Shown piece after piece: positions 1-8,443 of a stretch of DNA of 64,000 bases (positions are counted from its first letter, which is position 1; every line of letters starts with the position of its first letter). The notes beneath the pieces are model-generated. The model was not told the DNA's origin, searched no databases, and saw only the letters and a list, made by a program, of their open reading frames with translations. This DNA is from Psychrobacter aestuarii (GTDB lineage: Bacteria > Pseudomonadota > Gammaproteobacteria > Pseudomonadales > Moraxellaceae). The stretch is taken from contig NZ_CAJGYT010000001.1 of the NCBI RefSeq assembly GCF_904846035.1, positions 868,001 through 932,000 of the forward strand, read 5' to 3'. Made by a program: the position numbers and the translations under genes.

Positions 1-452
1 TTGAAGATTTACCAAATGGCGCACTGATTGCGATGGCGGACAACCGCGATGTGAAGCTGATTGGTTTGCGTCTGCTCGAAGCGGTCGATTTGACCGAGGA
101 CGACTTACAGTGGGAGATTACCGAAACCTATCAGGCGGCCGCACGTAAGGTGATTAAGGGCGAGGCGCAAGCAGGGTTTTTCTTATCTGAGATTTATCAT
201 GGCTTGTCGCGCTTGACCAAGATGCAAATGCAAGTACTGATTGAAAGCGATATTGCCGACATCAGCCACGTGCTACTGATTAAAGACGACTTTGCCGAGG
301 CAAACAGCTTTACCGATGCGGTATTGAGCTTTGGTCAAGACGAAGATGGCAAAGCGGCGCTCGCTGAGCTGGGGTTTGAGTCTGGCTTTGAGGCGATGAG
401 CGAAGAGGATGCCGAGTTTATGCTGGACTTGATGGAGACCTTGCTCGATTGA
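1..452 (+). CDS. PhnD-like phosphate/phosphonate ABC binding protein, 3' end
   Basis: The reading frame is open to the left edge (first complete codon at base 3), so only the C-terminal part of about 150 residues is present. It reads on from EDLPNGALIAMADNRDVKLIG to a stop at 452. The alternating helices and short strands, with VIKGEAQAGFFLSEIYHGLS in the middle, resemble the second lobe of a periplasmic type-2 binding protein of the PhnD/phosphite family. This is a family-level guess from a partial sequence. The signal peptide and ligand-binding first lobe lie outside the window, so neither ligand nor localisation can be confirmed. The last 45 residues are very acidic. No partner permease or ATPase gene follows. 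Confidence 0.45.
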   Translation, partial: EDLPNGALIAMADNRDVKLIGLRLLEAVDLTEDDLQWEITETYQAAARKVIKGEAQAGFFLSEIYHGLSRLTKMQMQVLIESDIADISHVLLIKDDFAEANSFTDAVLSFGQDEDGKAALAELGFESGFEAMSEEDAEFMLDLMETLLD

Positions 453-597
453 GCCTGCCTACATCCAGCCATACGCGCATGATAATGCCGATTGCAGGTC
501 ATTATCATGCCGCCCCAGAATACCAAATGTACTGCCTTAACTCATGATGAACCGCATACGGCTCATTGTACTGTGACTGACTATGGAGGATACCCTT

Positions 598-1245
598 ATG
601 GCTGATTTTTTGACAGTTAATGAGAGTAAAAACGCGGCGCGGCATACGTTTCGTCACTTTTCTCGTAAGGTTTTCGTGCATCCTACCCATCGTCATTATC
701 ATGAGCAGCGTATCAAAGCGGCGTTGTTGCTGGGCGAGCGTGAGCCGCTGCAAGGCGCTATTGCGGACTTCTTTTACGGCTGTTGGTACGATATTCCCTA
801 CGATGGCATGGATATTTTTACGGCCATTCAAGGGCGCTTGCACCCACAAATCGAGCAAGCGTTTGTGAACTGTATCAACAAGCTGGACTACATCCGTCAC
901 TCCAGCACCTTTGCGACCCGCTGGAGCGTTTTGGTCACGCCCTCGCTCAACGTGCAATCGCACCGCTTGCGCATCAGTAGTGATGATGCCAAAGAGATTG
1001 CCAAAAACATCACCGCTGAGCTGATACTGGCGCAGGCGGAGCATGATTCTGCCTTGATAACACAGATTGAAGATGAGTTTTTTGCCCATTGCTTGGCGTG
1101 TAATGACCGTTTGGCATTTTCTATCGTGTGGTTTCGTTTGGGTAAGAGCGCTTGGCCGTTTGATGAGCGCTGGCATGAGTGTCAGCAGCGCTTGGAACAA
1201 AACATCCATGCTAATAAAGCAGAACAGGCGGACACCGAGGCATGA
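598..1245 (+). CDS. hypothetical protein, 215 aa
   Basis: I do not recognise this protein. The start at 598 is chosen because GGAGG at 585-589 sits 8 bases upstream; an in-frame codon at 583 overlaps that site. The product has no signal peptide or membrane segment and is rich in aromatic residues, His and Arg. The first third is basic (ARHTFRHFSRKVFVHPTHRHYH), the middle probably helical, and the last 20 residues are charged. It lies about 110 bases before another unrecognised gene on the same strand and about 145 bases after the PhnD-like fragment, so co-transcription is possible. Codon use looks like the neighbouring genes, which argues for a real, lineage-specific conserved protein. Confidence 0.7.
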   Translation: MADFLTVNESKNAARHTFRHFSRKVFVHPTHRHYHEQRIKAALLLGEREPLQGAIADFFYGCWYDIPYDGMDIFTAIQGRLHPQIEQAFVNCINKLDYIRHSSTFATRWSVLVTPSLNVQSHRLRISSDDAKEIAKNITAELILAQAEHDSALITQIEDEFFAHCLACNDRLAFSIVWFRLGKSAWPFDERWHECQQRLEQNIHANKAEQADTEA

Positions 1246-1357
1246 TGCGCACGTTTCATCTATCATCGGTAAGCGGCAACAGATAACACTGCACTGGTGG
1301 CAAGGCTCGTCATTGCCGCTTCATCATTGATGCTCTAAGACTTTTTGAGGTGACTTT

Positions 1358-1972
1358 ATGTCTATTTTTGACCAAGCTGACAAGCTGTATATTACCCTCA
1401 CCCCTGCTGGTGTGTTTGAGGCGTTTTCTCAAAGCGAGCCGACCGCGATGCAGCTGTCACTACAGGCGCTTTTGTCGCATAAAGAGACCATGCTGGTGTC
1501 AAACTGGCTGGCAGAATACCCTGAGATGTGGCTAGAGGAGTTTCTTGAGCAAGGTTTTATCGAAAAGCTAAGCAGCTTTTTGCCCGCGCCAAACCTGCCT
1601 TTGGATCAGTTTTTGCCTTATGTGGTGGCGAGCCTCTCAGGTAAGCGCCGTGCCGCGATTGCCTCTGACGATGGCTTTTGCTTGGCGCGTATTGGCTACA
1701 CGCAAGACGAGGCGGACATGCTGAGTGTGGCGGCTGCCGATTTTTCAGGCTTTATGCAGCGGCAGCAATCACGCGGCTGGGCGGTCGAGAGTCGCGCCAT
1801 CTCCTTTTTTCGTCAGGTTGATTTGTTGATTCCTGATACCAGCTTTGTGTTTTTGTGGATTGATGATGCAGGCTATGCGCTGATTATTGACGGTGAGCCA
1901 CTAACCAACAATCGCGCCTTTGTTGAGCTGATTTGGGGCATTAAGACCTCTGCGCTAAAATTTGCCAACTGA
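1358..1972 (+). CDS. hypothetical protein, possible roadblock/LC7-like domain
   Basis: This 204-residue cytosolic protein has no confident family. The first 70 residues (starting KLYITLTPAGVFEAFSQS and ending EFLEQGFIEKLS) have the rhythm of a small winged-helix unit. Residues 100-200 (DDGFCLARIGYTQDEADMLS, then two strands around FVFLWIDDAGYALIIDGEP) resemble the roadblock/LC7 fold found in small regulators of bacterial Ras-like GTPases. This is pattern recognition, not homology. A weak GAGG lies 8 bases before the start. It follows the previous unrecognised gene in the same orientation. No GTPase gene is adjacent, which weakens the roadblock reading. Confidence 0.65.
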   Translation: MSIFDQADKLYITLTPAGVFEAFSQSEPTAMQLSLQALLSHKETMLVSNWLAEYPEMWLEEFLEQGFIEKLSSFLPAPNLPLDQFLPYVVASLSGKRRAAIASDDGFCLARIGYTQDEADMLSVAAADFSGFMQRQQSRGWAVESRAISFFRQVDLLIPDTSFVFLWIDDAGYALIIDGEPLTNNRAFVELIWGIKTSALKFAN

Positions 1973-2302
1973 CCCAATATTCAGCCCTAAAGTGGCGTCA
2001 AGACAGCGGCGGCAAGACAGCGGCGGCAAGACACATTATCGCTGCTTTAGGGTTTGCTGGTTGTTGTCCTGCGTGTGGCTGTCCGCCGCGCGCTTGGTGT
2101 CCGTCATCACACAACAGACGCACCTTTGTAAATAACGGCGCAAAGTAACAGTACCTGCTCTGCAATTGCGGCATACTGAGCGCCTGATGTGCTGTCTTTT
2201 ATCACCGCGCTCGCCTATTGCCCGCCCTGTCATAAGATACCGCCGTCCTCTCCTCTGGTGTACGCTGCCAGCATTGCCTGTTTGCACCTTTTAGGACTGC
2301 TC
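1973..2302 (+). other. intergenic region with a 14-bp tandem repeat
   Basis: This 330-base stretch has no convincing gene. Bases 1999-2033 hold about 2.5 exact copies of CAAGACAGCGGCGG. The rest is unremarkable. The downstream frame stays open back to 2189 but has no ribosome binding site there. Confidence 0.6.
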
Positions 2303-2989
2303 ATGACCCCCTCATTACCGCTACGCGTTCGCTATCAGACCATTGAGATTGGCGATACCGACATTCATCTGTGTACCTTACGCGACAATCAACAGTTTAG
2401 CGACCCTGATCATGTCGCACGTGACTTGGGCATTTGCTCTGCCTCGTGGCCGCTGTTTGGGGTGGTTTGGCCGTCCAGCTTGGTGCTTGCCAATCATATG
2501 CTCGATTATGAGATTGCAGGCAAGCGCATTTTGGAGGTCGGCTGCGGTATGGCGCTCTCAAGCTTGCTGCTCAATCATCGCGACGCGGACATCACCGCGA
2601 CCGACTATCATCCAACTGTGGCGCATTTTTTGATTAAAAATGCCGAGCTTAATGACAACAAAGCCATCGCATTTGAGCGTTTGGACTGGGCGGACGACAC
2701 CAGCGCGCTGGGATTGTTTGATGTGATTATTGGCAGTGATTTATTGTACGAGGACCAGCACGTGGCGCTGCTCGCGGCATTTATTTCCCGTCATGCCAAG
2801 CCTGCTTGTGAGGTCATCGTGGTCGACCCAGGACGCGGACGCAAAAACAAGCTGACCACACAAATGGCGACGTTTGGCTTTAGCAGCGTACATACCAAGC
2901 CTGTCGATACCACGTATTTAGAGCTGCCATTCAAAGGGCATATTTTGACGTTTTCGCGGGAGACATTGCCCAAGCCAGCGTTAGACTAG
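2303..2989 (+). CDS. class I SAM methyltransferase, METTL21/nicotinamide-N-methyltransferase-like
   Basis: Predicted cytosolic S-adenosylmethionine-dependent methyltransferase of 228 residues. The SAM-binding motif I is ILEVGCGMALSS, followed by an acidic motif II (ITATDYHP) and a post-motif strand FDVIIGSDLLYE. The LLYE signature and the WPSS segment before motif I are typical of the METTL21/COG3897 group, whose characterised members methylate lysines of proteins; the substrate here is unknown. The start at 2303 is preferred over the longer frame from 2189 because AGGA lies at 2293-2296 and the upstream extension lacks family features. It converges on a GNAT gene whose stop is one base away. 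Confidence 0.85.
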   Translation: MTPSLPLRVRYQTIEIGDTDIHLCTLRDNQQFSDPDHVARDLGICSASWPLFGVVWPSSLVLANHMLDYEIAGKRILEVGCGMALSSLLLNHRDADITATDYHPTVAHFLIKNAELNDNKAIAFERLDWADDTSALGLFDVIIGSDLLYEDQHVALLAAFISRHAKPACEVIVVDPGRGRKNKLTTQMATFGFSSVHTKPVDTTYLELPFKGHILTFSRETLPKPALD

Positions 2990-2990
2990 C

Positions 2991-3569
2991 TCACCTATTG
3001 GCAGCTGATTGCTGCCACTGCTCACGCGTGATGCTATACAACACATGTTCCGCCAAAGGATGCGAGTCTGCCAATGCAGGATGATAAAAATTTTGCTGAC
3101 GGTTTTGCATGCCAAGGCGCTGCATGACCCGCTGTGAGGGGATATTGATGGTTGCGGTAAAGGCGACCACCTCATCAAGTAATAACTGTTCAAAGGCGAA
3201 ACGTAACGCCGCCTGCGCCGCTTCGGTGGCGTAGCCCTGCCCCCAATATGCCTTATCCAGCCGCCACGCCATCTCTACCGCTGGCGCAAAAGGCATTGCC
3301 GCATCGGTCTGATTAAGACCCACAAAACCCATAAACTGCCCATCCCTTTTGCGGCACACCGCCCACAGTCCCCAGCCGTTTTGGGCGATGAGCGCTTGGC
3401 ATTTTTTGGCGATTTTGTCGCTGATATCAGGCGATAACACGTTAGGAAAATAGCGCATCACCTCAGTGTCTGCGTTCAGATACGCAAAGGGCGCAAAGTC
3501 GCTGGCCTGCCATTGGCGCAAGTACTGGCGTTCGCTGGTTAAGGTGGCGGGCGGTGTTGTTTTTACCAT
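2991..3569 (-). CDS. GNAT acetyltransferase, RimJ/RimL type
   Basis: A 192-residue acetyltransferase of the RimJ/RimL (Acetyltransf_3) group, using acetyl-CoA to acetylate an unknown amine. The acetyl-CoA loop is visible as AYWGQGYATEAAQAALRFAF (the Q/RxxGxG/A type), preceded by the strand GFVGLNQTD and followed by TATINIPSQRVMQRLGM, where N-x-x-S-x-R is the usual family motif. Its ATG overlaps the stop of the upstream transglutaminase gene (TAATG), so the two are translationally coupled. It is the last gene of the MoxR-DUF58-TgpA string. Whether it acts with those proteins is unknown. Confidence 0.9.
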   Translation of the reverse strand: MVKTTPPATLTSERQYLRQWQASDFAPFAYLNADTEVMRYFPNVLSPDISDKIAKKCQALIAQNGWGLWAVCRKRDGQFMGFVGLNQTDAAMPFAPAVEMAWRLDKAYWGQGYATEAAQAALRFAFEQLLLDEVVAFTATINIPSQRVMQRLGMQNRQQNFYHPALADSHPLAEHVLYSITREQWQQSAANR

Positions 3570-5755
3570 TATATGGACTGCTTATACACCGCTTGCACAT
3601 CTACGCGCAGCTGCTTGAGCGCCGCCTGATAGTCCGCGTCTTTGATGTCTTTTTCACTGAGCCGACCGTAGCGCAGCTGCCGATAATGCTGCGCGGTGGT
3701 CATTAATGCCTCAGCATGCTGCTGCAGCTCAGTGCTTGTTGCCAAACGCGCCAGCCACGCCAGCTGCCCTTCGCTATCCTGACGCGCAAGCGTGGGCTGC
3801 TGCTTGGCAAGCTGCTTTGAGAGCTGCACCAAGGGGCGGTCGGCAGGATGCCACTTTTGGCGGCGGCGATACCAAATGCTTAAAACAATCAAGGTCGCCA
3901 CTATCAGCACACTGCCCATCAGCCATAGCAGCTGCTCGGTCATGGAGCGGATATTAAACCATTTCAGCAGCGCATTTTCTTGCTTGTCTTGGTCATAGCC
4001 GACGATGTCTTTTTGCCAATAATAACTCGCTTGGTCAGAAAAACGGCGCAGCGCTTGTAGCATTTGATACTGCTGGTAGCTGATTTGCGCGCCTGCGCCA
4101 TCACCAAACATCGCCGCCCCTTGGCTTTCGGTCACCGCGTCCATGCCTGATTCAACACGCTCAGGGGCGACAAAAGCTGTTGGGTCAACACGTACCCAGC
4201 CTTGCCCTGCGAACCACACCTCAACCCACGCATGCGCGTCCAATTGGCGCACTTCCCATACCCCGCCGCCACGCGACAATCTGCCGCCCTGATAGCCCGC
4301 CACCACACGCGCGGGAATACCAACCGCACGCATCATAAAGGCAAAGCTTGAGGCATAATGCTCACAAAAGCCTGCTTGGGTATTAAATAAAAAGTCATCA
4401 ATGCGATTGTCGCCGAGCGGTGGCGGCGATAACGTATAGCGAAAGTTGCCTTGATAGATGATGCGCTCTAAGGCTTGGACATAGCGGACAGGGTCGCTGC
4501 CCGCCTCAGCAAACAAACGCTTTGCCAACGCGTGCGCTTGCGGGTTGCCTGAGCTTGGCAGGGTCACATTGATGCGCTCGTCACGCTCGCTCAGCTCGGT
4601 ATCAATACGCATCGACTGCGCGCGCAACACGTCATAGCGGCGCTGCTGCGTCACAGGCTCGCGGTTACGTAAGGTAAAATTGGAGGTTAAGGCTGCTGAG
4701 CCATCACTGGGCAGCGGATAATCGAGGGCAAACAGCCAGTTTTGCTGGGTCGGCTCTAGAATAATGCGGTACTGCTCAAGGCTGCGCTGCTCCGCTTCGG
4801 GTACGCTGCCCACTGCCTGTTGTAGCCAGAGCGGCGCAGACTCCCCACTGCGCCACATAGTGTCATTGGGATGCGGTCGCCATGTGACGCCATCAAAATC
4901 ATTGAACACCAAACCGCGCCAATACAGCTGGTTTTGTGCAGGGCGCTCGCCTGTAAATTCAGCGCGAAAGGCAAGCTCGGTCGATTGGCTTAAATTGGCA
5001 AAGTCGCCAGGGGACATACTGTCGGACACGCCTGTCTTGGCTTGCTGCCCTGAGAGATTTACCGACCATAGCGGCGGCAGACGCGGAAAAAACAAAAACA
5101 GCACCACCAATAAAGGCAATGCCGCGAGTGTCAAAATACCCAAGCTGCGCAAGCGTCCATCACCGATGGCATTGCCATCATCGTTTAGGGCAATAAAAGC
5201 AAACAGTACAGTCAATACGCCTGCAACGGCTTGTATGGTGGTCAGTAGCCCTTGATTCATCAAAAACAGCGCAGCAACCACAAACAACGACAAGTTTAGT
5301 ACCACATAAGCATCGCGGCGCTGATACAACTCCCACAGCTTACTGACCAAGCACAGCACCAAAAATGCAACGCCCATATCGAGCCCAAACGCCGTCTGAT
5401 ACGTCAGCCACAGCCCAAGCAGCCCCAATAAAAATCCAAACATCTGCACGCCTTGGTACCAGCGCTTGAGGGGTCCATAACGGCGCACCGCGCGTTTTAT
5501 GGCGGGCAGCTGCGCGGCGATACTGATTAGGGCAAAGCCTATTAACCATAAGGGCAAATGCGCGGCGTGCGGCGCAATGACGATGACCTCAGCAATCAAC
5601 AACCAATGATACGCAGGCAGAGCCAACACACGCTGCCATCGAGAGCGCGCGCCTATCGGCATCGGTGCTTGTAGCCCCATCGCCAAGGTGGCAAAGTGCG
5701 TGTCTGTCGTGGTTTCGCTCACGTTATTTGCCATAGCGTCTCTTATATCAGCCAT
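3569..5755 (-). CDS. tgpA: TgpA-type membrane transglutaminase-like protein
   Basis: Inner-membrane protein of 728 residues with a periplasmic transglutaminase-like domain, as in Pseudomonas TgpA (DUF3488-transglut_core-DUF4129). About six hydrophobic segments occupy residues 40-230. A periplasmic region follows with the papain-like triad Cys464 (QAGFCEHYASSF), His508 (LDAHAWVEVW) and Asp524 (VRVDPT). One more membrane span comes near residue 620, then a cytoplasmic helical tail. The ATG at 5755 is chosen over an adjacent TTG. It lies 14 bases after the DUF58 gene and overlaps the downstream GNAT. The MoxR-DUF58-transglutaminase arrangement is a recurrent envelope module. Substrates are unknown in most bacteria. 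Confidence 0.92.
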   Translation of the reverse strand: MADIRDAMANNVSETTTDTHFATLAMGLQAPMPIGARSRWQRVLALPAYHWLLIAEVIVIAPHAAHLPLWLIGFALISIAAQLPAIKRAVRRYGPLKRWYQGVQMFGFLLGLLGLWLTYQTAFGLDMGVAFLVLCLVSKLWELYQRRDAYVVLNLSLFVVAALFLMNQGLLTTIQAVAGVLTVLFAFIALNDDGNAIGDGRLRSLGILTLAALPLLVVLFLFFPRLPPLWSVNLSGQQAKTGVSDSMSPGDFANLSQSTELAFRAEFTGERPAQNQLYWRGLVFNDFDGVTWRPHPNDTMWRSGESAPLWLQQAVGSVPEAEQRSLEQYRIILEPTQQNWLFALDYPLPSDGSAALTSNFTLRNREPVTQQRRYDVLRAQSMRIDTELSERDERINVTLPSSGNPQAHALAKRLFAEAGSDPVRYVQALERIIYQGNFRYTLSPPPLGDNRIDDFLFNTQAGFCEHYASSFAFMMRAVGIPARVVAGYQGGRLSRGGGVWEVRQLDAHAWVEVWFAGQGWVRVDPTAFVAPERVESGMDAVTESQGAAMFGDGAGAQISYQQYQMLQALRRFSDQASYYWQKDIVGYDQDKQENALLKWFNIRSMTEQLLWLMGSVLIVATLIVLSIWYRRRQKWHPADRPLVQLSKQLAKQQPTLARQDSEGQLAWLARLATSTELQQHAEALMTTAQHYRQLRYGRLSEKDIKDADYQAALKQLRVDVQAVYKQSI

Positions 5756-5769
5756 CAATGGTCATGGGG

Positions 5770-6789
5770 TTATGGCGCTTTTGCCAAGCGGATGAGGCAG
5801 GCTTGGACAAAGGCTTCCCCCTGCCCAACCGTATGGTTGTCTGCCTGCGCTTGTGGCAGATGCATCTGAAAGGGTACGCCCAAGCGCCCAAGCATGGTCA
5901 CCGCATACGCAAGCTCACTCAGCTTATCCTCGTGATGCATGCTTGGCATCTGTACGTAGTGCAGCGCTTGCTCATGACCGACAGGGTCGGCAAAGTGCTT
6001 GGTGAACATTCCTTGACCGCGCGCCACATGCGCCCACGATACCCGCGCCAGCGACTCGCCGAGTACATAATCGTCCAAGCGCTCAAAGTCATCCTGCCCT
6101 GCCACGTACTGCCCGCCTACCGTCTCATCGTGACCACTGACGCGCTGCGCCGTCTCCTGCCAGTCAAACGCCAGTGGCCTTGGTGTCACCCATGCACGGC
6201 GCGCGAAGTACACATACGACCACGCCCGCATGATGCCCAGCGGATAGACCGTACTGATATGCAGGCGCGGCAGTGTCAGCTCACCGCGCTTGTGGGTCAT
6301 GATGGGCAAGCGTATGGTCTGCGCTGTATCGACACTGGCAAGCACCATCGCATGAGCCGCCTTGCTGCCAGATGTTGCTTTGGCATCCTCACTATGGTCT
6401 TCAAATACAAAGCGCAGCTGGCGTCTGGGCTTGCTGCTGCGACTGCTGACCTCGATGGTCGCCCATACAGGCGCGCCCACCTCGGCACTGGACAGCTCAA
6501 GCAGACGGACCTGCAAGCCTGAAACGTGGGCAAAGGTAATATGAAAGCCAATCAGCCAAATACTGACCAAATAAAAGCACAGCCCCAGTACCAAGTTATT
6601 GCCGTAATTGACACCCGCCACAAAGGTAATCAGCAGCAGCAGCGCAAACAGCATGCCCTCTTTGCTAAAAAAAATGTACACATTGCGCAGGCTCAAACGC
6701 ATCTCGTCACTGCGCGGCGCACGCTTGGCAAACCAGCGTGCCAGCGCGTCTTTGGGCATACGGGTCAAGGCTGGTGAGAGAACAGGCAT
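5770..6789 (-). CDS. DUF58 domain-containing membrane protein
   Basis: A 339-residue protein of the DUF58 family (von Willebrand-like, COG1721). Two adjacent hydrophobic segments (FFSKEGMLFALLLLITFVAG and LVLGLCFYLVSIWLIGFHIT) lie in the first 80 residues, followed by a beta-rich region. The family signature appears as GHDETVGGQYVAGQDDFERL near residue 220, followed by SLARVSWAHVARGQGMFTKH. The ATG at 6789 has AAGG five bases upstream; an in-frame GTG at 6795 is the alternative. It sits between the MoxR ATPase and TgpA genes on the same strand, the standard order of this module. The molecular role is not established; it may be a client or adaptor of the MoxR ATPase. Confidence 0.9.
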   Translation of the reverse strand: MPVLSPALTRMPKDALARWFAKRAPRSDEMRLSLRNVYIFFSKEGMLFALLLLITFVAGVNYGNNLVLGLCFYLVSIWLIGFHITFAHVSGLQVRLLELSSAEVGAPVWATIEVSSRSSKPRRQLRFVFEDHSEDAKATSGSKAAHAMVLASVDTAQTIRLPIMTHKRGELTLPRLHISTVYPLGIMRAWSYVYFARRAWVTPRPLAFDWQETAQRVSGHDETVGGQYVAGQDDFERLDDYVLGESLARVSWAHVARGQGMFTKHFADPVGHEQALHYVQMPSMHHEDKLSELAYAVTMLGRLGVPFQMHLPQAQADNHTVGQGEAFVQACLIRLAKAP

Positions 6790-6822
6790 AACCACCTTAT
6801 TGTGAATGCGCTGTGCGCAGGT

Positions 6823-7791
6823 TTAAGTCAGGATAGACACGTCTTGGACAATGCGCTGAGCGATGGTCTGCGCCGACTGATGATGCTCGATATGCGCAGG
6901 CAAAAACGGCTGACCCAAACGGTGGTCAGTGACGGCGGCGAATACCGCTTGCACGTCCTCAGGGGCGACCTCTTGTTGTCCAGACACGTAGGCGTAAGCT
7001 TGTGCCGCACGCAGCAGTGCCAATACGCCACGCGGCGAGAGACCGTGATACTCGTTGCTGGCGCGCGTTTTTGCCACCAGTCGCTGCAGATAATCAAGCA
7101 CCGTATCGGCGACGTACATCTCGGCGACTTGCGCTTGTGCTGCCATGACCGATTCGGTATCGAGCACCGCCGTCATGTTTGCCAATAGGGTGCGCCGACT
7201 CTCTCCACGTAACAGCTCGCGCTCTGCTGCAGGTGACGGATAACCAAGCGACAAACACATTAAAAAACGGTCCAGCTGCGACTCAGGCAAAGGGTACACG
7301 CCTGATTGCTGAAGTGGGTTTTGTGTGGCAATCACAAAAAAAGGCGCAGGCAATGCGTGACGCTGACCGTCTTGTGACACCTGCCGCTCCTCCATCGCCT
7401 CAAGCAGCGCGCTTTGGGTTTTTGGGCTGGAGCGGTTGATTTCATCGGCCAATAACAGCTGGGTAAAAATCGGACCTTTACGAAACGCAAAGTCGAGCTT
7501 GCTTTGGTCATAGATACTCATGCCCAAGATATCGGCAGGTAGCATATCATTGGTAAACTGCACACGGTTAAAAGACAAGCCAAGCAGTTGCGCGAGCCCC
7601 TGCGCCAGCGTCGTTTTTCCCATACCAGGCAAGTCTTGTAGCAGCAAATGCCCGCCCGCCAGCACGCAGCTGAGCGCCAATTTCACCACATTGGGTTTAT
7701 CAAGAACGACTTGGTTGAGCGCATTTAATAAGTGCGCCACGCGCTGTTGCTCGTCGGTCATGGACGTACTGTGCTGACTGGCGATAGACAT
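6823..7791 (-). CDS. MoxR-family AAA+ ATPase
   Basis: A 322-residue AAA+ ATPase of the MoxR/RavA group (AAA_3). Walker A is PGMGKTT at residues 55-61. Walker B is LLLADEIN with Asp116-Glu117, followed by the characteristic SSPKTQSALLEAMEE. Sensor 1 is FFVIATQNP and the arginine-finger region is LDRFLMCLSLGYP. MoxR proteins act as chaperone-like ATPases that mature or insert cofactors into partner complexes, commonly with DUF58/vWA proteins. The DUF58 gene lies 33 bases downstream and a cytochrome c gene 58 bases upstream, so the cytochrome-moxR-DUF58-tgpA-GNAT string is probably one transcript. Confidence 0.94.
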   Translation of the reverse strand: MSIASQHSTSMTDEQQRVAHLLNALNQVVLDKPNVVKLALSCVLAGGHLLLQDLPGMGKTTLAQGLAQLLGLSFNRVQFTNDMLPADILGMSIYDQSKLDFAFRKGPIFTQLLLADEINRSSPKTQSALLEAMEERQVSQDGQRHALPAPFFVIATQNPLQQSGVYPLPESQLDRFLMCLSLGYPSPAAERELLRGESRRTLLANMTAVLDTESVMAAQAQVAEMYVADTVLDYLQRLVAKTRASNEYHGLSPRGVLALLRAAQAYAYVSGQQEVAPEDVQAVFAAVTDHRLGQPFLPAHIEHHQSAQTIAQRIVQDVSILT

Positions 7792-7849
7792 AAGAAAGCC
7801 GTTACCTTGTGGTTATGGTGATGTGGGTGACCCAAGCGCTGAGTCTACA

Positions 7850-8302
7850 TTAGGGGTTAGGGGTTGCAGGTTTTTCTTGCCTTAGTGTCGATAGATAAGC
7901 AATCACATCCGCGCGCTCGGTTGCATCGGGCATGGGGTCAGCGAGCATTTTGGTATCGGGCAAGGCTTTGGTCGCATCAGCGAGATAATGGTCCAAACTT
8001 TTGGCATCCCATACCCAGTGGGTGTTTTTGAGCGCCTCGCTGTATTGATAGTCGCTCAGCGCCGCAGCAGGTGCCCCATAGACGTTCATCAGCTGCGGGC
8101 CTTTATTATTATGCCCTGGGTTTAGCGTATGGCACTGGGCGCAGGCGTCGCGGTAAATCTGCTCACCGCTACTGGCATCGCCTTTTGCATACACTGGTAG
8201 CGTGACATTGTTGCGGTAGTCGGGCGGTGGCGACTTACAACCACTTAGCAACACCATACCCAGTACTAATGCGCCCCAAACAGGGCTATTTTTTGCTGTC
8301 AT
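7850..8302 (-). CDS. cytochrome c lipoprotein
   Basis: A 150-residue lipoprotein with one haem c. The signal peptide ends in the lipobox LLSGC with Cys22 as the predicted lipidated residue. The haem-binding motif is CAQCH (Cys54, Cys57, His58). Methionines near residues 119-124 (TKMLADPMPD) are the likely sixth ligand. The surrounding sequence (GPQLMNVYG, YSEALKN, LADATKALPDTKM) fits soluble class I cytochrome c/c550-like proteins such as mitochondrial cytochrome c. It is a probable periplasmic electron carrier anchored to a membrane. It sits 58 bases upstream of moxR on the same strand; whether it shares function with that module is unknown. Confidence 0.93.
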   Translation of the reverse strand: MTAKNSPVWGALVLGMVLLSGCKSPPPDYRNNVTLPVYAKGDASSGEQIYRDACAQCHTLNPGHNNKGPQLMNVYGAPAAALSDYQYSEALKNTHWVWDAKSLDHYLADATKALPDTKMLADPMPDATERADVIAYLSTLRQEKPATPNP

Positions 8303-8443
8303 AACTTACTTTACCGCTTTACTGTGAATCACTGCCTTTTGCAAAAACGTACAGACATACGCTGCAACAGACTTCTGTATTGCTTATTGGACTTGTTTTG
8401 CTCACGCCTTCGCCAAGCATCTATGCTTTTCATAAGGATAACC

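Noticed and set aside
505-1266. 253-codon minus-strand frame opposite the 215-residue hypothetical gene
   Set aside because: The plus-strand frame has a clear GGAGG and natural composition. The antisense product is rich in Arg, Gln and Met with no domain and no ribosome binding site.
5758-6522. 254-codon plus-strand frame opposite the DUF58 gene
   Set aside because: The minus-strand protein is a recognisable DUF58 member in a standard operon. The plus frame is a shadow with unnatural composition.
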